Positions 1 through 9,335 of a stretch of 35,891 bases of DNA are shown piece after piece (positions within the stretch are counted from its first letter, which is position 1; every line of letters begins with the position of its first letter). The DNA comes from Stentor coeruleus. Lineage: Eukaryota > Ciliophora > Heterotrichea > Heterotrichida > Stentoridae. The stretch spans positions 1 through 35,891 of the forward strand of contig MPUH01000766.1 in assembly GCA_001970955.1 (NCBI GenBank), given 5' to 3'. The notes under the pieces are model-generated. The model made no database searches. It had not been told where the DNA came from and saw only the letters and a list, made by a program, of their open reading frames with translations. The translations under genes were made by a program, and so were the position numbers.

Positions 1-399
1 AAATACACTTAAAACATATGATAAACTTAAATTCATATCATCTAAACTTGGTGGATAAATTGTAATAGAGAGTTCAGGCTTGATATATTTAGAAGATTTA
101 TTATTTGGGTCTTTTGGCTTGAAGTAATATTTAGGAATATGGAAATATAAATTCACAGAGTCAATAGCGATTTTTGAGAAACTTGTTGAAGCTGTTAAAA
201 TGTCATTATAGGCACTTATTGAGGCATAAGAATTCATTTTCCCTGAATGCTTGAAACTGGAGCCTGCGTAGAATTCAACATTGCTTTTAAAATAGGAAGT
301 ATCAACAACTAAAGCTCTGTTATAGCAATATTTTTCATATAAGATTTCTTGCTCTCTACTAAAAGCTTCTGAAAAACTTGGTGGGCTCTCTTGTTCCAT
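1..399 (-). CDS. Unidentified protein, N-terminal 133 residues, runs off left edge
   Basis: An ATG at 397-399 opens a minus-strand frame that stays open for all 133 codons to base 1, so the 5' end is present and the 3' end lies outside the window. The protein begins MEQESPPSFSEAF and is rich in Ser, Tyr and Phe; hydrophobic stretches are short and there is no obvious signal peptide. I do not recognise the family. It lies in tandem with the enkurin gene, with about 105 bp between them. No in-frame stop, normal-looking codon use and an ATG preceded by AT-rich sequence support a real gene. Confidence 0.65.
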   Translation of the reverse strand, partial: MEQESPPSFSEAFSREQEILYEKYCYNRALVVDTSYFKSNVEFYAGSSFKHSGKMNSYASISAYNDILTASTSFSKIAIDSVNLYFHIPKYYFKPKDPNNKSSKYIKPELSITIYPPSLDDMNLSLSYVLSVF

Positions 400-504
400 A
401 ATTCTCCTATAATTATTATATCTTTCAAACTAAAACTCATCTTTAATCACAAAAATATCATCCAAAATCTAAATCATTCACTATTCTTAAACTTTAAGAT
501 AAAA

Positions 505-1314
505 CTAAGCTGTTGTATCCACAAACACAAACGGCTTATCAAGAAGAGCCATATCTTTTTCAATCTGCGCAAGTTCACGTTCACAATTTTCCTTCCTTCT
601 CTTCAACCCTTGAGTATCTGGTTTTCTTATATGAGTGATCATTTGATATTCCTTATTCACAGCTTCCCATTTTTTCTTCAACCCTTCTTTTAATTCTACT
701 ATTTCCTCAGTACTCATCAAATACTTCATTTTTTCCTCTTCAGCCTGTTGTTCTTCTTTTAATTGTCTTAAAGTTGTATATTCTTCTTCTATATTATTCT
801 TGATTTTTTCTAGATACTCAGGAACTTTGCCATAATTTTTCTTCTTTAATGGATCATTCTCTTCAGGTATTCGTTTTGCAGGCTTTAAAATGATTTCTAC
901 AGCATTAGAAACTATAAAATTTTTATCAGTCTTCAACCCATGTATTGGCGCTTCATCTTTTTTAGGAACTGGGGGTTTTATCTCAGTGGTTTTATAGTTA
1001 AATTTTTTTGGATCAGAAAGGATCATTGTTCCTGCACCTTTTTTAATAAAAGAAGTAGGTGTAGGTTTAACTGCGCCTATAGGTTTACCAAAGTGTGCTG
1101 ATTGAGCTTTGTAAGCATGGGCACCGTCAAAGTTTGTATAATCTCCAGCCATATTACTGCATACTTTAGAAGTTGTGGCAAGTCTGCATAGAAATTACCC
1201 AAAAGTTGAGTAAGTTGGAGGTGCACTAGGAGGGTATTTAGACTTATACATTTTAGGTTTTGGTGGAGGGACATACTCTTTAGGAATCAGGTTGTAAATC
1301 GACTCTTCTTCCAT
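505..1314 (-). CDS. ENKUR: Enkurin homolog, two exons joined by a 15-nt intron
   Basis: Enkurin is a ciliary axoneme protein, a microtubule inner/associated protein also reported to bind TRPC channels and calmodulin. The spliced product is 264 residues; human enkurin is 256. Start: an ATG at 1312-1314 gives MEEESIYNLIP, matching the conserved enkurin N-terminal SIYNLIP, and a proline-rich stretch follows. A 15-nt intron at 1184-1198 (phase 2, containing an in-frame TAA) must be removed to join this to the main frame, where MAGDY is residue 50. Residues about 126-135 read KNFIVSNAVE, then GKVPEYL, both enkurin-typical. The C-terminal part is a charged coiled coil with the enkurin-domain pattern WEAVNKEYQ and a DT motif. 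It shares a 58-bp divergent intergenic region with the gene at 1373. Without the intron the gene would wrongly start at residue 50. Stop is TAG. Confidence 0.93.
1184..1198 (-). other. 15-nt spliceosomal intron in enkurin
   Basis: On the minus strand the sequence is GTAATTTCTATGCAG: GT start, AG end, A at position 10. It carries an in-frame TAA; removal joins the conserved N-terminus to the main enkurin frame. Confidence 0.92.
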
Positions 1315-1372
1315 TATTAAAGTTTATGGTGGATTTTAAAGAAAAAAACTCCTAAGTTTTGGGTTTATAAAG

Positions 1373-1837
1373 ATGTCCAAATACGATAGATATCATTCTA
1401 GGCATTCAAAGCATAGTAGTTCTAAATATAAAGTGATTTTTGATTCAAATAATAATGATCGTAGAGGTAGTCGATCTAGATCAAGATACCGTTCCCCATC
1501 TCCACAATTGTTACAAGCTATATTAGATGGAAATATATCTGAGAATTTAGATGTTATCAATAAGAACTTTAAATCTACAGTTGAAAATTTTAAAGTTACT
1601 AGTGAGAATATACGTGATCCTTTTGATTTTACGGTACTTCCTCTTTTAATACCTGTGAATGATGTTTCAGAGCTTATTGAGTCTTCGAGGAGGCTTAGAA
1701 GGCAGAGTAAAGAGGTTAATTTCGCTATTTCTGATTCGAAGCTTAATCTTATGCTTGCGAAATTGAAAGCTAATGAGTGTGATCTGAGACTTACGGCAAT
1801 AAAATCACAGTTAGAGTCTTATTCTAAAGTACTTTAG
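1373..1837 (+). CDS. Small RS/basic-rich protein of unknown function
   Basis: The product is 154 residues. Residues 1-45 are basic and rich in Ser, Arg, His and Tyr with SRSRSRYRSPSP, resembling RS stretches of splicing-related proteins, but there is no RRM. The rest looks helical, with Lys/Glu/Leu-rich heptad-like stretches around residues 50-85 and 110-154. The stop is TAG; I tested whether it could be the end of a 15-nt GT-AG intron and found no suitable donor. The gene is divergent from enkurin with a 58-bp spacer, so the two may share a promoter region. I recognise no family; an RS-type nuclear role is only a suggestion from composition. Confidence 0.7.
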   Translation: MSKYDRYHSRHSKHSSSKYKVIFDSNNNDRRGSRSRSRYRSPSPQLLQAILDGNISENLDVINKNFKSTVENFKVTSENIRDPFDFTVLPLLIPVNDVSELIESSRRLRRQSKEVNFAISDSKLNLMLAKLKANECDLRLTAIKSQLESYSKVL

Positions 1838-1872
1838 TATGTTAGCATTTTGTTGTTAGTAGATATTTTGTT

Positions 1873-1951
1873 TTTAGGATTGATAACATAATAATACTTT
1901 ATTTAATTTTAAATATTTGTAAACAAAATCTTATAATGTTATCATCCTAAA
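1873..1951. other. Imperfect inverted repeat between convergent 3' ends
   Basis: The left arm 1873-1889 (TTTAGGATTGATAACAT) pairs with the right arm 1936-1951 (ATGTTATCATCCTAAA) with a single bulged base and a loop of about 46 nt. It sits between two genes that converge (stops at 1837 and 2071), so it could be a 3'-end hairpin for either transcript or a remnant of a small inverted-repeat element. Confidence 0.45.
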
Positions 1952-2070
1952 CATAACATCCAAAATCCTTCAATGTTTTTCACTACAATCTATCCAATTT
2001 TCTCAAATCTTCAATAAAAAATATCTTTTATCATAATCTAATATCCTAAATATAACACAAACATACTTAA

Positions 2071-2691
2071 TTAGTTAATATCCTTAAAGGTTTGTTTCGA
2101 AGCATGGCTTTGTAATAATTGCACAGAGTTATGGCTGATTTTAGGGAATAGATAAGGAATTTTATAAGCACCAGGACCAGGAACTTCAGGATTTTTAGAC
2201 ATAGCGACTTTTTTCCCATATCCAAATCCTACCCCTTTATAATTGTTTTTGAGAACATAATTAAAATTAGGATTGTAATTACTTGCACAAGGACTTTCTT
2301 CAATTTTTTTATCAGGTGGTCTTGGGATAAACGAGTATTTTGGTGATGAATCAAAAGAAACTACAGAATATGCCCCAGGACCTGGGATTGTATTTGAAAA
2401 TGGCTTAAGACGTTCACCTAGTCCTGAACGACTTATTGCAAGTCCTGCTTGTTTTTTGATTTTTGGATTGTAACTGTCTGGAGAAGGGGTGTTTGTTTGA
2501 CGAATTAGTTCAGATCGTTTACCAAAGCCGAAAGATGTTGACCTTTTACTAAATGCTGAAGGGATATTGTAGAAATCGACTGGTTTTTCTTTAGCTTTAA
2601 CTTTGAATCTCTTGGATTTTGGGAAACTAAATGAGATGTCTGTACTTAGAAAACTTTGGTGTAGTTTATATTTTGAATTCAGATCAACCAT
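2071..2691 (-). CDS. SHIPPO/STPGR-repeat (sperm-tail PG-rich) ciliary protein
   Basis: The product is 206 residues. It contains spaced SHIPPO repeats: PSPDSYNP around residue 70, PGPGAYSV around 103, a degenerate ASNYNPNF around 137 and PGPGAYKIP around 171. Families with this motif (ODF3/CIMAP, STPG1/2) are microtubule-inner or axoneme-associated proteins of cilia and flagella, so a ciliary microtubule role is expected. The N-terminus (MVDLNSKYKLHQSFL) looks native, with ATG directly after a poly-T/A tract on the sense strand. Stop is TAA. No intron is needed. The repeats identify the family but not which member, so I give no symbol. Confidence 0.82.
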   Translation of the reverse strand: MVDLNSKYKLHQSFLSTDISFSFPKSKRFKVKAKEKPVDFYNIPSAFSKRSTSFGFGKRSELIRQTNTPSPDSYNPKIKKQAGLAISRSGLGERLKPFSNTIPGPGAYSVVSFDSSPKYSFIPRPPDKKIEESPCASNYNPNFNYVLKNNYKGVGFGYGKKVAMSKNPEVPGPGAYKIPYLFPKISHNSVQLLQSHASKQTFKDIN

Positions 2692-3307
2692 GTTGATTTA
2701 TATTTTTTTTTTTTTGAAAAGAAGAAAAAGACATTTCTTTGGAATAGAGTCGATTATGAATTTTTACTGGTTAAAAGGTTGTAAGGGTATTATGTGTTGA
2801 TAATTGGAAATAAACTATTTTGGGATAAAATAATGGGATTTAAGGTTATGGATAATTATGGCAGATTTGAATATGGAGGATAAGGGTGTGGATGAGATTT
2901 TAGGGATTTTTTGAATGAGTTTTTATAAGTGTTTGTTATTGTGAAAATGATTTTGCAATGGAGGGATTAGGTATAGAATAATTTATGGCTTATCGCATGC
3001 TTAAGTGAGTATATGTGTTGTAGTAAAATATACACTTAAGATTATATAAAGTTTAATTTATCCTAACCATTCTAAGTCTGATAATAAATCTTCTATCATT
3101 TTTATTCCCAAACTTTCGCCAAATTAAAAGATTTTGCTAAGGTCGCAAATTAAATTTTCCCCTATTTTTTTTAAAAGACATGCATTCATATAACCATATG
3201 TCATTACTACAGTTTATAAACTTCTCATGTAAAAAATACTTCCTAAGCCTACTTTTAAAAGCAAATCTCACAAAAGCGATCAATAAAATCCTTATAACTT
3301 AATAATA
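2692..3307. other. Intergenic, no supported gene
   Basis: About 615 bp of AT-rich sequence upstream of the SHIPPO gene and downstream of the zinc-finger gene. Frames on both strands are short and start-less or interrupted; one minus-strand run of about 50 codons (3140-3290) has no ATG at its beginning and matches nothing I know. Confidence 0.5.
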
Positions 3308-3787
3308 TTAACTGAAACCATCTTCAAGTTTCTGTTTCTTCTGTGTATGCTGATACAAACAAGCAGAGCCTTTTGTACAGCGGTCTCCAAATGCACAAGG
3401 TTTATTATAAATCTCAGAGTTTTCATGCAAAAACAAGCATTTATTCCCATGTTTGCAATTAGGAAAGTAAGCACACTAAGTAAATTCTACTTTTTCTGTC
3501 GGGTGTACAAAAGGACAATTTGGATTTGTACAATGGGGAAAAAATCTACACCGAATATTTTTTTCTTCCTTTTGTGTGAAGACCCAAGAGACGAAATCTT
3601 CAGTTTGTTCTTCAAAAAACTCTTCCAAGTCTTGCAAAAGCTCATCTTTACCCTTTTTCCTAGTAATCACCAATAAGTATATATACTTGATAATATCTTG
3701 GTTCGCATAAACTTCACCGTACTCTTCAAGTTTAACTCGAAGTTTGTTTTTGAAAGCTAAGCTTTTGGTTTGAGATGAATTTGCCAT
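3308..3787 (-). CDS. Nab2/ZC3H14-type poly(A)-binding zinc-finger protein, two exons
   Basis: The spliced product is 154 residues. Residues about 30-72 resemble the PWI-like N-terminal fold of Nab2/ZC3H14 (a DELLQDLEEFF...FVSWVF pattern). Three tandem CCCH fingers of the Nab2 type follow: C80-C86-C91-H95, C100-C106-C112-H116 and C126-C132-C138-H142, spacing Cx5Cx4-5Cx3H. Family members bind poly(A) tails in the nucleus and act in mRNA export and tail-length control. A 15-nt intron at 3476-3490 (phase 0), ending in an in-frame TAG, separates finger 1 from finger 2; without splicing two fingers are lost. Stop is TAA. The protein is much shorter than yeast Nab2 (525 aa) and has fewer fingers than usual, so substrate breadth may differ. 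Confidence 0.9.
3476..3490 (-). other. 15-nt intron in the Nab2-like gene
   Basis: The minus-strand sequence is GTAGAATTTACTTAG, with A at position 10. Its removal restores two further CCCH fingers in frame. Confidence 0.92.
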
Positions 3788-4547
3788 ATTATATATAATA
3801 TAACTTTTTGAGATAATTATTGTGATGGAAGTATTTATGATTATTGGGATATTGAGATTTTATAGTTACTTGAAGTTTGGCTTGTTTGAAGAGTTTTCAG
3901 AATGAGTTTATATATATTAATTAGAATATTTTAAAGAAAAGTTAGCTGTGAAAATAAAGAGAGAATGTATGAGGATTTGACTTATCTGAAGTTTTTTGAT
4001 TGTATTCGGGGTTGCTTTTATTTAGGGTAGAGTTTTTTTGATACAATTTTTGTATTATGTTTGGTTTTTGTATTGTTTTTGTTGGATTTTTTTTACTTAA
4101 ACAGGATTTTTTAAGGTTTTCAGGATATTTTTTTGAAGGTTTCTAGATGGGTTGAGGATAAATGCATTTTGCAATGGATATCTATAGCATATAAGATTTA
4201 TAATATTTTCCTGATTTTAATCACATGATGAATTTATACTATGCTATAAGATGATACTCTTAGAATCCTCCTAATATTTTAGGAAAAACTGAATTGATAG
4301 ATGCTTATAAAAAATAGTCTGTTATTGTTTAATTGCTGAGAACTGTAGTTTAGTTGATTGATTACAGTTAGAAATTTTGCTATTTTGTTCAGTTATTACT
4401 ATCTCTTTCTGCAATATCTTTACACCCAGCCGCAAAATTCCACATACAATTTATGCTAATACAAAAAAATCATATTTCAGCTTTAATCATAGTCTAAATA
4501 TGCTATAGGGGACTAGAGGGTTTTTTATCAGGCCCCCCAATAATTGA
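3788..4547. other. Intergenic between divergent genes, no supported gene
   Basis: About 760 bp separate the divergent Nab2-like and Pol kappa starts. The sequence is T-rich on the left half and low in coding signal; the longest frame (4487-4690, minus) overlaps the Pol kappa 5' end and is a shadow. Promoters of both neighbours must lie here, but I see no defined motif. Confidence 0.5.
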
Positions 4548-6038
4548 ATGGAAGAAATCGAAGAGGAAAAAACTTGCAAGAACTCAGGGTTCGCAATCAA
4601 GCAAAAACAAAAATCCCAACAGATGCAACTAAAAGTTCTCGAAATCAAAAGAAAAATTGCTAAAGAATTCGACAATCCACAGAAACACATAAACGAAGCT
4701 GAAGAATCAATCGATAAACTAATCCGATCATTAGAATCTAATCGTGTTATAAACGAAACATGGATTTACATTGATATGGACATGTTTTATGCCTCAATAG
4801 AAATCCGTGAAAATCCTTCTCTAGCTGATAAGCCAATCGCTGTGACAAATGGTAGCGTCCTCAGTACTGCAAACTACATCGCCCGTCGTTTTGGTATCAA
4901 AAGTTCAATGCCTGAGTTCAAAGCTGAAAAACTCTGCCCAAACCTTCTTCTAATTCCCCAAAATCTTGATAAATACAAGACCGAAAGTGAAAAAGTTAAA
5001 GAAATTTTCAAAGAATACGACAATAATTTTGAAGAATTAGGACTTGATGAAGCAGGTCTTTGTGTAACAAGTATTTTAAAGCGACGTTGTAGTGATACAG
5101 ATGCAGGGCGTCAAGCTTTAGCTAGCGAAATCAGACAGAAAATATTTGTCCGTACTCAATTAACATCATCAGCAGGGATAGCATGTAATAAACTTTTAGC
5201 TAAAGTATGTAGCAAAGTGAATAAACCAAATGGGCAGTTTTACTTAAAACCAGAATCAATAAGAGAGTTCATGAGGACGGTAGATATAAATAATGGTCCT
5301 GGGATTTCTCGTAATGAAGCTAAACTTTTACGTATGCTAAACATCCATACATGTGGCGATATCCTAAAAAAACGCTTAGAAATGTACTTTGGTCTTAGTA
5401 GCAATTTCTTTATTATTTGTATAAAAGCAGCTTTAGGCTTAGGACCTACAGAACATGAGGAAGCTCGTAAGGAAAAAAAAACCTTAAGTGCTTCAAGAAG
5501 TTTTGAACCAACAGATAATGTTACTTTTCTTGAAAATAAAATCAGTGAATTGTGTGATCAACTTGATTTAGAATTAAGAAGGAAAAAACTTAAAGGAAAA
5601 GGTATTGAAGTTTCTCTTAAAACTTTTACTTATGAATGTCGAAGTCGTAGAGAAATGACTAAAGCGCATTTTGAGACTGGAGAAGAAATTAATGAGTTAG
5701 CATTGACTCTTTTAAGGCTTTTTTATCCTATAGAGCCAATTAGGAACTTGATGGTTAAATTGTGGAACCTTAAACCTTGTGCTGGGAAAAATAGAAAACC
5801 ATCAAAACCGAGGAAGTATAAATCATCAGAATTTGAAGATTTGTTTGTGAATAATAGTATGACACCTAGTAAAACTTATGTGCCAGTAAGTATGGCAGTA
5901 CCGATTAGGGTTCATAGATTTCAATGTGATCAATGTGGTAAGTGGCTTACAGGGACGCAACTACAGATGGACTTTCATTTAAATGTGTGTACTGGGTATA
6001 TCAAACCTAATAAAAAGCAACGGGATATTTATTATTAG
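4548..6038 (+). CDS. POLK: Y-family translesion DNA polymerase kappa (DinB class)
   Basis: The product is 496 residues. An N-terminal helical extension (1-70) resembles the Pol kappa N-clasp. The palm starts with WIYIDMDMFYASIE (W72; catalytic Asp D76), then YIARRFGIKSSMP, the acidic pair D167-E168, SSAGIACNKLLAKVCSKVNKPNGQ, an HhH-like PGISRNEAKLLRMLNI thumb element and a little-finger domain. The C-terminal C460-C463-H477-C481 cluster resembles a UBZ4 ubiquitin-binding finger, usual in Pol kappa for recruitment to ubiquitinated PCNA. The enzyme bypasses bulky minor-groove lesions in the nucleus. One oddity: the Y-family SLDE motif reads GLDE here, with Gly for the usual Ser; both acidic residues are kept. 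Only one UBZ is present, against two in vertebrates. Stop TAG. Confidence 0.93.
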   Translation: MEEIEEEKTCKNSGFAIKQKQKSQQMQLKVLEIKRKIAKEFDNPQKHINEAEESIDKLIRSLESNRVINETWIYIDMDMFYASIEIRENPSLADKPIAVTNGSVLSTANYIARRFGIKSSMPEFKAEKLCPNLLLIPQNLDKYKTESEKVKEIFKEYDNNFEELGLDEAGLCVTSILKRRCSDTDAGRQALASEIRQKIFVRTQLTSSAGIACNKLLAKVCSKVNKPNGQFYLKPESIREFMRTVDINNGPGISRNEAKLLRMLNIHTCGDILKKRLEMYFGLSSNFFIICIKAALGLGPTEHEEARKEKKTLSASRSFEPTDNVTFLENKISELCDQLDLELRRKKLKGKGIEVSLKTFTYECRSRREMTKAHFETGEEINELALTLLRLFYPIEPIRNLMVKLWNLKPCAGKNRKPSKPRKYKSSEFEDLFVNNSMTPSKTYVPVSMAVPIRVHRFQCDQCGKWLTGTQLQMDFHLNVCTGYIKPNKKQRDIYY

Positions 6039-6200
6039 ATAATAAAATATTAGATAAGTATTTTGGTTTATTGTTTATTATGGTTTTATGGGATAAATTC
6101 AATGGACTATGGGGAATAAAAAATGCTTAAAAAACTAAGAATTTGTCTTATAAAAATACAAAAAAAAAACAAGGTATTCATTTCTACTCTTAGTCTATAC

Positions 6201-6791
6201 TTAAACTGGGAAATCTCTACTCTGAGGGAATTCAAAGACTACTTCTTTGTTAGTGAGTTTGCTATAGACAGCACTAATAACATCAAGTCTATCTTGAATA
6301 TCTTCTCTTGTTGTAGGGTCTAAAAGGACTTTGAATACCCTTCTTCCATCAGCTTTCATTCTGATTCTTTTCCCAAGAATGCTATTAGGATAAACAAGAT
6401 CATCTAATATTGCTTCATGAACTTTTGTTAATGTTCTTGAATAAGGTCTTTTTTGTTGTCCCTTAGTTTTGAAGTACTTTGGGATAATTGTCCTTTGTAG
6501 TAAAAGGACAACTGGTTTTCTGAATCTTTTTGTTAGTTCGCTTTGAAGCCGTGAGTGGATTTTCTTCAATAAGCCTTTTGACCTGTAATGGAAGAAAATT
6601 ATCACAGCTTGTCTTGTAGCTCCATGGTGTTTCCCTTCGAATTCTGAAGCTCCAGTGATTAGAATATCTTTTAGCTCGCCTTTTAGATCAGGTGATGATG
6701 CCTCGATTTCGCCTATGGTCTGAGCTACGTGATATTCAAACTCGTCAGGCTTCTTATCCTTCTTATGGATTTTTGCGGCAGGGTCTGACAT
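6201..6791 (-). CDS. RPS7: Ribosomal protein eS7
   Basis: The product is 196 residues; human eS7 is 194. Landmarks: AKIHKKDKKPDEFE near the N-terminus, then the block QKRPYSRTLTKVHEAILDDL, GKRIRMKADGRRVFKVLLD, and the end YSKLTNKEVVFEFP, all collinear with eS7. It is a structural component of the cytosolic 40S subunit. The middle (residues about 50-75) is slightly longer and more basic than in animals. The gene converges with Pol kappa, the two stops lying about 160 bp apart. Stop TAA, no intron visible. Fifteen-nucleotide introns are a multiple of three, so one without a stop could hide in any frame here; the alignment by memory gives no reason to suspect it. Confidence 0.95.
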   Translation of the reverse strand: MSDPAAKIHKKDKKPDEFEYHVAQTIGEIEASSPDLKGELKDILITGASEFEGKHHGATRQAVIIFFHYRSKGLLKKIHSRLQSELTKRFRKPVVLLLQRTIIPKYFKTKGQQKRPYSRTLTKVHEAILDDLVYPNSILGKRIRMKADGRRVFKVLLDPTTREDIQDRLDVISAVYSKLTNKEVVFEFPQSRDFPV

Positions 6792-7298
6792 GTGGCTAAG
6801 AATTATTATGTAAACAATGGTGGCTTTGGCTAGGGAGGGTAAGATTTAGATGGTCAAGTTGGAAGTTTTATCTGTTGATGGAATTCTTATGAAATCATGG
6901 TGAGATGGAATGATATTATGAGGATGGGCTTGTTGATAGTAAAAGAATCGTAGACAAAAAATAAAACTTCGCTATATAAACTTCCAAAAACAAAAAAAAA
7001 TTATTTTTCCTACCTAAACAACTATCTATCAACCCCAAATTTCTAATATTAATAAAAAATCATTTTCTCTCTATCTCAGATTCAAATTGATTTAACAAAC
7101 CCACTCACAATCATAAAAAAAAACCAAAACTCCAGATTCTATCAAATCCTATCCTTTATCCTCCAAGATTTCCTTTTGTATTCCTAATAAACCCTATACC
7201 TCCTTTCCTTATAATTTCCTTATCTTTCACTATAAAATAACAATCATCGTTAAAGATTCTTAAAACCCCTAAAATTTCAAATTTCCAGTCTTATAAAT
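6792..7298. other. Divergent intergenic region, no supported gene
   Basis: About 500 bp between the eS7 and phosphatase starts. The right half (6960-7298) is strikingly C/A-rich and almost G-free on the plus strand, with many short C-runs, as seen just upstream of several plus-strand genes in this window (compare 16200-16331). This may mark the upstream or 5' UTR side of genes. Confidence 0.45.
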
Positions 7299-8609
7299 AT
7301 GCATACTTTAAAACCTCAAAAATCACAAAACTCATTACAAGGGAATGTTTTAGCTAAATCCAACAAGTTAACAATAGAAGTTCCAGATGAAGAAGAGACA
7401 ATATCAAGTCAGAAATTCAATAAAAACTCGCCAACTTTTTCCAAAGTAGCATCAGAAAACCATAAGCCACAAATAGTCCCAGTATGCCCTAAGCCCCGAA
7501 CTCCAGCTTCAGCTCGAAACGCTAAAAAAGCAAATCCTGAACAAACAACTCCCATCACAGGAAAAGGACTTTTTAAATTCCCTTCAGCTCCAAAGACTTT
7601 AATCAAAAAAGCGCCAATCAAACCTCTACATTTGATTACAAAAAGAAACAAAAGTAAAGGTCACACACCTACATCAAAACAATCAAACACCCCTACACAT
7701 AGAAACTCCTCAGAAGATACCCGTAAAAGACCAAAAACAACTAATTCAGAAAAACCAGTTATTAAAGCTGAAACTGGTTCAACCCAAAATCTATCATCTT
7801 TAGTAACTTCAGTAAAAATAACTAAAAAAACTCAACCTGGTATTTCTAATGAAGAACTTAAAGTAAAAAGTGATATTTTATATAAAGAACATCTTTTTCA
7901 AACATTCCAAGCTTTGAAATTTGTTAGAGGATTACAACCTGTGAACTTGGAACAACTTAAAGAAAAAAGAGTTATTATACCAAGGAGGAAAGGATATGAG
8001 AATAAGAAAACTTTGGTTTTGGATTTAGATGAAACTTTAGTTCATTGTTGTGAAGAAGGTTCAGGGATTGAACCTATGGTTATGTTACCAGTTGTATTTC
8101 CGACTGGGGAAATTGTTCAAGCTGGGATTAATGTTAGACCTTATGTTTTAGAATGTTTGAAAGAAGCTAATAAAAATTATGAAGTCTTTGTTTTTACAGC
8201 TTCACATCCTTGTTATGCTAATGTTGTTTTAGATTTTCTTGATCCGAAAAAAGAGCTTATCCATCAAAGATTCTTTAGAGATTCATGCATTTCAACAAAT
8301 GGAGTATTTATAAAAGACTTGAGAATTTTTGGTAATAGAAACCTTAAAGATATTATAATAGTTGACAATGCAGCTTATTCATTTGGATATCAAATTGATA
8401 ATGGTATACCAATAGTTTCATGGCACGATGATCCTTATGATCGTGAGCTTTATAACTTAATTGATTATCTGAAAGCAGCTGCTCAAGTTGATGATGTTAG
8501 GGAATTGAATGAAAAAACCTTCCACTTAAAGACTTTTTATGAAGATTATATTAATGAATTCCTCTCAGGCGAGACTATGACATCTCCAAAGTCTAGTAAA
8601 AAAAGCTAA
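7299..8609 (+). CDS. FCP1/SCP-type CTD phosphatase-like protein (HAD superfamily)
   Basis: The product is 436 residues. Residues 1-200 are basic, Ser/Thr/Pro/Lys-rich and probably disordered. The catalytic FCP1-homology domain spans about 233-425. It starts with the HAD motif DLDETLVH (nucleophile D242, general acid D244), followed by NVRPYVLECLKEA, the motif VFVFTASHPCYANVVLDFLDP, a RFFRDSC segment and IIIVDNAAYSFGYQIDNGIPI with the second acidic cluster. This order matches CTDSP/SCP and Dullard-type Ser/Thr phosphatases, which act on RNA polymerase II CTD, SMADs or lipin depending on the member. No membrane segment is seen, so SCP-like rather than Dullard-like is more likely. Stop TAA. Confidence 0.88.
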   Translation: MHTLKPQKSQNSLQGNVLAKSNKLTIEVPDEEETISSQKFNKNSPTFSKVASENHKPQIVPVCPKPRTPASARNAKKANPEQTTPITGKGLFKFPSAPKTLIKKAPIKPLHLITKRNKSKGHTPTSKQSNTPTHRNSSEDTRKRPKTTNSEKPVIKAETGSTQNLSSLVTSVKITKKTQPGISNEELKVKSDILYKEHLFQTFQALKFVRGLQPVNLEQLKEKRVIIPRRKGYENKKTLVLDLDETLVHCCEEGSGIEPMVMLPVVFPTGEIVQAGINVRPYVLECLKEANKNYEVFVFTASHPCYANVVLDFLDPKKELIHQRFFRDSCISTNGVFIKDLRIFGNRNLKDIIIVDNAAYSFGYQIDNGIPIVSWHDDPYDRELYNLIDYLKAAAQVDDVRELNEKTFHLKTFYEDYINEFLSGETMTSPKSSKKS

Positions 8610-8780
8610 TAGGTATGTAAAGATTATTTTTGGAAATTATATTGATTTTAAAGAAAAAAATTTTGAGTTTATATAGATTTTTATGATTTTCTATACATTT
8701 TGATATAATAATTAGAATAATAATTGTGATAATTACACACTCTATCTTCAAACATATACAAAACTACCCTATCCATATAA

Positions 8781-9326
8781 ATGGAAAAAAACACCATCGA
8801 AGCTCTTGAACGAAGAGTCCAAAGTCTTTCTGACCATCTGGGTAACTACAAGTCTATCTTCACCCAAGGAGAAACTGTAAGTTCCCTTTACACCAAACTC
8901 CAACGAGAATACGACAGTCTTCTAATCTCCAACATAAACTCTGAGTTCTTAGGGAAATATCAAAACCTCATTAACCTTATCAACGAAAACGACGTAAAAT
9001 CTTTACTTCTAAACACTTTCGTCAAAGCAGAATTCATCCTAAAATTCGAAAGCGAGATCCGTGAAGTCGCTCACCAAATTGAAAAAATTGAATCTTTAAA
9101 ACGTTTTCTCGACTTTGACCCTCTACACAACGTCCATGAGAAAAAAAAAATCATTCGTTCTATTGAGCTTCATCAAATGGAAATCATATACAAATTTAGT
9201 ATTAAAGAAAAAGAATTCATGAAGCTTCTTGAAGAGTATAATCAAATCATTTTAGGGATAAATGACCAACTTATCGAATGGGATTCGAAATTGGAAAAAT
9301 TAAATAAGGCTAAAGGGAAAAACTAA
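8781..9326 (+). CDS. DCTN3: Dynactin subunit 3 (p22/p24) homolog
   Basis: The product is 181 residues; human DCTN3 is 186. It is almost entirely alpha-helical coiled coil. The opening IEALERRVQSL corresponds to the ARVEELERWV start of DCTN3, and the end reads LLEEYNQIILGINDQLIEWDSKLEKLNKA, closely following the LLEEYNK...QFVQWDELL ending of the family. p24 forms part of the dynactin shoulder with dynamitin and p150Glued and is needed for dynein cargo transport. It is a weakly conserved family, so the call rests on the two end motifs, the length and the helical character. Same strand as the phosphatase, with a 170-bp gap. Stop TAA. Confidence 0.75.
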   Translation: MEKNTIEALERRVQSLSDHLGNYKSIFTQGETVSSLYTKLQREYDSLLISNINSEFLGKYQNLINLINENDVKSLLLNTFVKAEFILKFESEIREVAHQIEKIESLKRFLDFDPLHNVHEKKKIIRSIELHQMEIIYKFSIKEKEFMKLLEEYNQIILGINDQLIEWDSKLEKLNKAKGKN

Positions 9327-9335
9327 TCCTAAATT

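Noticed and set aside
391..693. 100-codon plus-strand ORF
   Set aside because: Opposite-strand shadow over the 3' part of enkurin; composition is that of reversed coding sequence.
1077..1274. 65-codon minus-strand ORF over the enkurin 5' region
   Set aside because: Out-of-frame shadow; the true N-terminus is in another frame and joined by a 15-nt intron.
3140..3290. Start-less minus-strand run of about 50 codons downstream of the Nab2-like gene
   Set aside because: No ATG at its beginning, no splice path from the zinc-finger gene, and no recognisable motif.
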